DNA of 64,000 nucleotides from Heterobasidion occidentale. Lineage: Eukaryota; Basidiomycota; Agaricomycetes; Russulales; Bondarzewiaceae. The stretch is from NCBI GenBank assembly GCA_039111635.1, contig JBCAQO010000001.1, positions 1,612,001-1,676,000 on the forward strand, read 5' to 3'. The notes below the pieces were generated by a model. The model saw only the letters and a program-made list of their open reading frames with translations, was not told the origin of the DNA and ran no database searches. The position numbers and the translations under genes were made by a program. Below are positions 57,967-64,000 of this stretch, piece by piece; the stretch's first letter is position 1; each line of letters begins with the position of its first letter.

Positions 57967-59662
57967 CTACACGGAAGCGTCAATATAAGACATCCAGTCG
58001 CCAATATCTGTCCAGAACTGTTTTTGACGCTGGGTACCTAACCAGAGAGGCAAAATGGAAGCGTGGTGCCCTTGCTCCAGGTCGTACACGTGCCAAATTC
58101 CTCGCTCATACTGCGGAGGCCGGGGATCGTCAAATGCGTGATGTTGACATCGTGCTGAGCTGATATGTGTCAGACAATGTCGCACAAATGTGACAGCACT
58201 CTGATCGAAGCGCATACCTGCAACCATGAGGATGCCACTGAGAAAATAACGGAACAACCCCGTCATTTTCCCGATGTTCTTGTCCTGGCTTCTGAATCAA
58301 GATCTCGTATTCGATATCGCAATGCATTTTTTCTAAATTGCATCCATAGGACGACACCGGATGTTGATTGAAGAAGGAAGGTGAAGGTTGGATCTTGGAG
58401 AAATCGAATGACCCCATCAGGCAAGAGAGCATGTACAGTGGGCTGGATAAAATGCGGTCCACAAGAGACCAGTTGGCTGCGGGTATCGTTGCTTTCTTCC
58501 TGGTCTGACACAATGGCATGAGCGTAATGCAGTCGTGCTTTTAAAATATATACTACACACTATTTGAGTAACATAGCTTCGGTAAAATGTGTGGTGATGC
58601 GGCACGCCCTCTCCTTTCGATTCTCTTTCATCGGCAGCTTGGAATGTTACATCATAGGGGAGGGCATCTGTGCTTTCCGCCCAGTCGCTCTTCCACAGTT
58701 GTTTGACGAGCGAGCAGAGAGACATCTCGCGGTACGAAAGGCTGCGGGATTCGGTACGAAGATCGACGAGCCGGGAGATGAGCGGGGAGATGTATGAGAG
58801 GAGGTGGACGCCTTTCGCCAGCGCTGAGCCGACGGAAAGACGGTGCACCGATGGGGCCGCGTCTGCGCGCTCGCCGAGCAGATACACAATCTGTGTCCCG
58901 CGGAATGGAGAGCAGACTAGCATTCATGGGGAAGAATTCAGCTTTATGCATGCGAGCATTCGTGACGATAGGCAAACCTGTATTCACGGACACGACCATG
59001 TCGGGGTGGTATTCGTGTCCAAAAAACCCGTCGTGCAGCAGTTGTTGAAGTTTAATTATCGTCATGCCTCCCTGCATAGAACGAACATCAATTGAAGGCA
59101 AAAGAATCACGCTAGCGTGCATACCACCGAGTGTCCTAGAAAGTGCAAGGGTCGTTCTCTAGACCAGCCAGGATAAAGGGCGTCTGAATGCAAACGTCCA
59201 TACCGTGCATGCCCGTTCCGACATGCATGTTCCGCTCCATAATCGACTGCAATGTATAGCTCAGAATGATGAAGCTCAGGAAGGATTGAAGCAACACACC
59301 TTGTCCTCCTATTAGTTCGTAGAATAGCTCGCAAGAGCGGTCATGAAGAGAACTCACTGGGCCAACGCTGTCCAATATAGATCAGGACCATTTTCGTCAG
59401 AGTAAAGAACTGCGAATCACTTCGCGAACATGACCCTGCGCCTCTTCTTCGCCTTTGCTCCCCCTTTCCTTGCATCTCCGTTCATGTATGACTCAAAGTT
59501 CCCTCCCGCAACTCTTGCTATCCCACCCAGAAAACCTTCGACAATGACCAGCGGAATTGGGTTGCCTCCATCGTTTTCGATGCCTACGTCGTCCGCGATG
59601 CCATTGTGCACTATGTTGGTCATAGTTTGGGTGGAGGGAGAGGTTACGACGACGCATTTCAT
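57967..59662 (-). CDS. Alpha/beta-hydrolase lipase related to bacterial family I.5 lipases
   Basis: Minus-strand exons 59662..59421, 59367..59300, 59246..59128, 59071..58978, 58916..58561, 58504..58358, 58291..58218 and 58159..57967 give 430 residues. PLVIVEGFLGG is the oxyanion-strand region. VGPVSSLHDRSCELFYELIG and VDYGAEHACRNGHARYGRLH match the Geobacillus-type (I.5) lipase pattern. The nucleophile elbow is GHSGG (GxSxG), completed across the exon 3/4 junction. The catalytic Asp lies in RENDGVVPLFSQWHP and the His in EQGHHASILPLW. No signal peptide is seen, so probably intracellular; substrate inferred as acyl esters. A fungal clade of such lipases exists, so the eight spliced introns argue against recent bacterial transfer. 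Confidence 0.88.
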
Positions 59663-60337
59663 GTAGCGACGGCATACCCACTTTGGTTGCGGAGCAGTCT
59701 CGGACTACCAGGCCGTGCACGGCTTGCGATGGAGGCCTCCGACCAGTGTCACCGTCCCGCAGATCGGCGCATCGGCTTACCAATCCGATCAGTCATGTGA
59801 ACTTACGTGTTTGCAAAATGCAATTGACTCGGATACAAATTAGCGGAGGATCGAAAACATACAGGATCTTTGACGGCCGCATAGGACACCAACAACTTTT
59901 TAGAAACAGGTATAAATGGGGACGTTGAGCACAAAAGCGGGTTGTGAAACTAGTGTAGGGTATCGGATGGAAGCTGAACGGGATGCTGAATGAAGTTAAG
60001 ATGCTACAAGAAGGCTGATGGATGGAGTAATTCGTGCAATATGGGGTAAATGGGGATATGCTGTGCAATGTAGATACGGGTCATATGAAGTGTGGGAGTG
60101 AGGCTGTCGCACCGCGTACAAATCAGAAGACATGATCGGATGTATAAAGGCAAGCCACTCACAAGTAGGGCATAATGAGATGACGGTCATGGCGGTCATT
60201 GTCCAGATACGTATGCGCATTACGATTTACAAGATTAAGGTTAGATGTTCCATAGAAGTACCTTGTACACTGATAGAGGGTGAATCGGGAGCGGGCTACG
60301 TCGCGGGGGACATGTCCTTACATGTACTCGATTCCAA
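59663..60337. other. Intergenic region upstream of lipase
   Basis: 675 bp between two minus-strand genes. Overlapping short frames near 59793-60220 show no motif. Presumed lipase promoter and 3' UTR of the next gene. Confidence 0.4.
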
Positions 60338-61996
60338 TCAATGTTTCTTGCCAGTGTACCAGGACAAGGAGACACTTCCAACTCCGGCGATATGGACCCT
60401 GGCGTTAAGTCGGCACACCTATCCAACCATATATCAGTAAAAGCCGCACGCCAAAAAAAAGGAACGAACACACAGTGTCAGCAACCTCGGACCTTCGAAA
60501 ATCAATATGAAGATCGCCGTTCTGCGCGCGTGTAATTTGATTGACTTCACCGAAGGACTTGGTAATGCGATATGAATATAGGCTAGATGATCAGAGCACA
60601 GCAGAACCAAATACCTCGCACCACCGCCTGACACCATCGACACGTCGTTCATCATGTATTCCGACACCGCCAATGACAAGCTTCTTTTTCTTCTTCTCTT
60701 GAGATACCAACACGCTTGGAACGCGTCGCATCGGCATGCTGTTCCTGGGCGTTCTATGGGCAAAAGGAATCCGGATGCCCGTGGCAGGCCTGAGAGAGAG
60801 AACCGTTTCCGACCCGGGAGGGTCATGCAAATGGGAAGCATCGCGGGGCAAGGACCACATGGAAGGTGAAGGTGATTTGAATCGAGGGACAGGAGGGGCA
60901 CGCTGAGAACCGTGGGCAGCCTTGTGAGATGTGGTTACATTAGAGGTCCCTGTCGTGCCGGACGAGAAGGTATTGACGGATGAAAAGCTCGGTCTAGGTG
61001 GAGGCATTTCGTCGACTGGATCTGGTTGAGCAATTGGTGAGTGGGAAGGCGAGGAAAATGCGCTTAGGACATTCGGGCGCTTGAACCTCCAACTGTTGTG
61101 AGATTTGGATATGCGAGGAGTAGATGGACCATCAACTGTGTTCGGCTGGGCGGAAGCGAGGGAAGGGATACTAGTCTCTCGAGTATGTCCATTACGGGTA
61201 TGGGGGCGTGGAAGAAATGAATGCCGAGAAGTCGGCGAGGGCAATTTATGATTTTCGGCTGACTTGCGACGAGAAGGGGGCAGAGACAGGTGTAGATTGC
61301 GCAGGGAAGGTGCAGCATGGAATATGCCTGAGGATGGGCGAGGGGTTGCGCCCGTAGACAACGTGGGGGAGGAACGGACAGGTGGAGTTGCAGGATTCAC
61401 CTGAACGTAAGGTTTTGTTTGTCAACCCCGTCGTGCCGCGGTTGAGAGTCACGTGATGAGAGCATACCTGGAACACATCCTCGTCCTCCAGCTGGAGATG
61501 GGAGCTCCCGGGCCCGTCATCATCCACGAGGACGTAGCTTTCCAAGGTTCGAGAGTCGTCGGGGTCACTTTCGCCGAAACGTGGCGGAGTGATTCCCGGA
61601 TACGCGAGATAAGGGTGAGGAGCCGTGCCGTGCGGGAGCGTGTCTGTCGAAGCACCTTCCGCCGCGCCCGCGCTATGAGGGCGGGTGAGCTGGTCTTCTA
61701 TCCATCGTTGAAGATGGCTAGAGCGGCGGCGTATCGTCTTGGGAAAGGCACCAATCTTGGAGATCATGTCATTCGGCGTTGGTGTCCGCGATGCGTTCGG
61801 AACAGCGGTTGAGGTGGGGGAATCAGGTGGGCACTCTGTCGAGTAGGGACATCTCAAGAAAGTGCGAGAGGGCGGAATGCCAGCAGCACGTACCTTCTGA
61901 GATGACAGGCATAGAAATGTGAGTGTTACGTTGAGGAGGCGCAGGCAAGGGGAGAAAGTTGCGGAATAAAGTTTCGTGAGAGAGGTCGTCGCTCAT
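60338..61996 (-). CDS. Conserved fungal protein with disordered N-terminus and RRM-like C-terminus
   Basis: Minus-strand exons 61996..61894, 61835..61468, 61400..60615, 60557..60474 and 60418..60338 give 473 residues, all in phase. The N-terminal 340 residues are Ser/Pro/Thr/Arg-rich with no fold visible. The C-terminus is compact: KKLVIGGVGIHDERRVDGVR, then RRWCESFGEVNQITRAQNGD, LHIDFRRSEVADTVCRLNAR and HIAGVGSVSLSWYTG. The alternation of a short first strand, helix, FGEV loop, a G-DLHIDF strand and a final IAGVGSVSLSW strand resembles a degenerate RRM. No precise family name is known to me. It could bind RNA or protein. The two last exons (84 and 81 nt) are short. Confidence 0.75.
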
Positions 61997-62912
61997 CGTG
62001 AGATCGGGTTGAGGTATAAAAGTGGCTGGTCAGAAGACCAGAAGCATGGAAGGTGGAGCGTTAGGATTATACAAAGCTACGACTGGAGGACGACGAGAAG
62101 CCGGGGGAGGGGTATTTGGCGGGAAGACGGAGGGAGGTGCTAGAGAGGCATGTCGAGGGAACCCGGTCGGAGAGAGGTCGCAGTTAGGAGACGGGAAAAA
62201 GCAACGAGGAACCTCGACCGCGACTTGTTGCGACACGCGCCGGAATTTGTTTTCTGCTGCCGCCACAGCCTCAAACGAGGCTTCCCTTTCTGGGCCGCGA
62301 AGATCACATCCCGGATCAGCGTCCCTCTCAGTCCTCGGCTCTCCGAACTTCTTAGGTCCATAATCCTCTTGCGCGTTCCGACCGCATCTGCGATCCATTC
62401 TTCCAACGGGCCTCTGCGGCCCACATTTTTTTTCAAGTATTTCGTGCGCAAAGTCACTCCCAACGGACAACACGGCTCGTAACTCCGACTCAATACTGAT
62501 CTCGATCACGAGGCCCGCAAGACGGGATCATTAGCAGGCAGTGAAGACTCGTAAGTTATGATATATAACCAACTCTACTGCAGCAGTTGCATGCCCGTGT
62601 CTGTACCACGGGCCGGAATGCCGTCAAGAGGGGAGCTTCATACAACGCCAGGGTCCCTTGCAAGCACGGCGTACGGTCATTAATTGAAAAGAAGACCTAT
62701 CTCCAGGACCGAACGTCGGAGAAGCCAGGAACGAGCCGGAGGGGGACGCAAGGCTAGGAGGAAGCTGTATCCAATCCCTTCAACTGACAGCAGTTCCAAT
62801 GAGCGAGTGGCCAAATTATACTTTCGCGACAGCTGCAGTTACACGAAATAAGACGATAACAGTACAACAAAAATACATACATATCTTCTGTACATTGTGT
62901 GATGCCCATCGA
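61997..62912. other. Intergenic region with a short hairpin
   Basis: 916 bp without a supported gene. An inverted repeat at about 62591-62611 (GCCCGTG, 7-base loop, CACGGGC) could form a 7-bp stem. Several overlapping open frames at 62022-62509 lack motifs. It presumably contains the promoter of the gene starting at 61996. Confidence 0.4.
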
Positions 62913-63877
62913 TCATTGAACGGCCTCTTCTGCCGCTGGCAGCTTCTGTACCAACATGTCGACGACATTCTTGAAGAGCTTCGCTGAAGACGTCTGCTGA
63001 TAGCGCCGAAGAAGCCCAAAGGAACGCTCTACATTGTCATCCCTTTCGCCCGAGGTCGTTTCCGCCCCCTGTTCTTCGATTTCGGCGGCATCCAGAAGAG
63101 TCACAAGCTCTGTGTCGACTGGAAGGCTGCCCAGAAACGGAAGCCCCTCGCGCCTCGCCATTTCCTGTCCCCCTCCTGTCGAAAACACGTTGCTTATTTC
63201 GCCACAGCATGGACACACGTATCCGCTCATGTTCTCGATAACTCCCAGAACGGGAAGGGAGACTGCGCGGGTGAAGGAGAGGCATTTCATGGCGTCCATC
63301 AGGGCGACGGCTTGCGGCGTGGTGACAATCACCGCGGAGAGGCGATCATGGACAGGCGCCATATGCTCCAAAAGAGATAGATGCTCGTCCGATGTTCCTG
63401 TCAATCAGTGTTTCTCTGCATGGACCATCGATGAAGAGAAGGCGGCAGACTTACCTGGAGGTGTGTCGATGACCAAATAGTCTAGGTCACCCCACCTTAC
63501 ATCGCTGAGAAACTGCCTGATCATCGCGTTCTTTTTCGGACCTCTCCATACAACTGAGTCCTCCTTCTTTTTCAACAAGAACCCGACGCTCATGCATGCC
63601 AACCTCGCTTCGGTGCCGTCGGCGTAGACTGGTACCCAGCCATCGCTGCTCTGATGCACTCCATGGCCATCCATACCAAGCATCCGAGGTATGGACGGTC
63701 CTGTGAGGTCGACATCGAGAATGCCAACACGAGCCGTCGGAGACGAGGCATGCAACGAGAGCGCGAGTTGAGCGGAGACGGATGACTTGCCGACCCCGCC
63801 TTTTCCAGAGCAAACGATGATGATGTGTTTGATGTGTTTCAAGCGCCGTGCGCGGGTGTCTCTTGCGTCGAAGCCAT
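62913..63877 (-). CDS. CFD1: Cytosolic Fe-S cluster assembly ATPase Cfd1 (NUBP2 family), apparent frame break near the start
   Basis: Exons 63877..63455 and 63397..62913. The P-loop is [31 protein letters not shown] and [15 protein letters not shown] (Walker B region across the intron) follow. [19 protein letters not shown] holds the CxxC-type cysteine pair that bridges a [4Fe-4S] cluster between subunits. Length without the N-terminal shift is close to the family norm. Cfd1 with Nbp35 forms the CIA scaffold in the cytosol. The only good start (MASTQETP at 63877) is one base out of frame with [13 protein letters not shown]; an additional C in the CCC run near 63854-63856 would join them. Otherwise the start lies in an unseen upstream exon beyond the window. 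Confidence 0.88.
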
Positions 63878-64000
63878 GATGGAGATCGATTTGCGGACAG
63901 GACGTTGGAGGACATGAGCAGAAACAGCATATTGATAACCACCCGCGATGACCAACGCAATCGTATTCATTGTGCGAATCTATCTACAAATCGGGCTTCT
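63878..64000. other. Window end, upstream of CFD1
   Basis: Upstream flank of CFD1, presumably promoter or 5' leader. One minus-strand frame stays open to the P-loop frame but has no ATG inside the window. Confidence 0.35.

Noticed and set aside
57967..59662. Recent horizontal transfer of the lipase from bacteria
   Set aside because: Eight in-phase spliced exons with local intron sizes and ordinary local composition.
62591..62611. A structured RNA gene at the hairpin
   Set aside because: A 7-bp stem alone is weak; no promoter boxes, flanking structure or known RNA motif.
1..64000. CRISPR arrays, bacterial operons or mobile-element genes
   Set aside because: No regular repeat-spacer pattern, no transposase or reverse transcriptase motif, and all genes are spliced eukaryotic genes.

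Overview
The window is nuclear DNA of a filamentous fungus, most probably a mushroom-forming basidiomycete (Agaricomycetes). Genes are densely packed on both strands and split by many short introns of about 50-60 bases with GTRNGT donors. The proteins are eukaryotic (RNA polymerase II, endocytosis, meiosis, splicing, mitochondrial assembly). I see no transposon, viral gene, CRISPR array or bacterial operon. About 25 protein genes and one tRNA gene can be supported, and for most I could trace exon borders with every junction in phase.

Layout. 1-7.9 kb: a truncated ADCK2-type kinase, a fructosamine-3-kinase-like protein, and RPB2. 8-12.5 kb: a Ptm1/TMEM87-type Golgi membrane protein divergent from sorting nexin SNX4. 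12.8-17.7 kb (minus): REV7, an MFS drug transporter and an NDUFA9/Coq11-like dehydrogenase. 17.7-21.4 kb: poorly coding sequence and one unresolved gene. 21.5-28.4 kb: splicing factor CWC25, a voltage-sensor-only membrane protein and an 846-residue disordered protein. 28.9-33.9 kb: SLA2 and SURF1, divergent. 34.2-39.8 kb: a coiled-coil membrane protein and a protein with a GATA-like CxxC...CxxC finger. 39.9-44.7 kb: BDP1 (TFIIIB), an intron-containing tRNA-Phe and DMC1. 45-51.4 kb: a tandem ferredoxin-fold protein, a GPI-type surface protein, a secreted RNase T2 and a sirtuin. 51.7-57.6 kb: RPB6 divergent from a multi-RRM protein. 58-64 kb (minus): a family I.5-like lipase, a conserved fungal protein with an RRM-like end, and CFD1.

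There is no operon logic. Functional themes recur: polymerase subunits RPB2 and RPB6 plus the Pol III factor BDP1, and DNA repair or chromatin genes (REV7, DMC1, a class I sirtuin). Many neighbours are divergent over very short intervals (83-230 bp), so promoters are probably shared.

The most useful findings concern gene structure. DMC1 has a 9-base microexon and a GC-AG intron. SNX4 has a GC-AG intron. The SLA2 start codon is split by an intron. Single-base frame breaks, mostly where a G or C run looks one base short, recur in at least six conserved genes. That pattern looks more like an assembly error signature than true pseudogenes. I did not find a convincing new multi-gene system. The least explained items are the voltage-sensor-only protein, the zinc-finger protein at 37.7-39.8 kb and the three-RRM protein.
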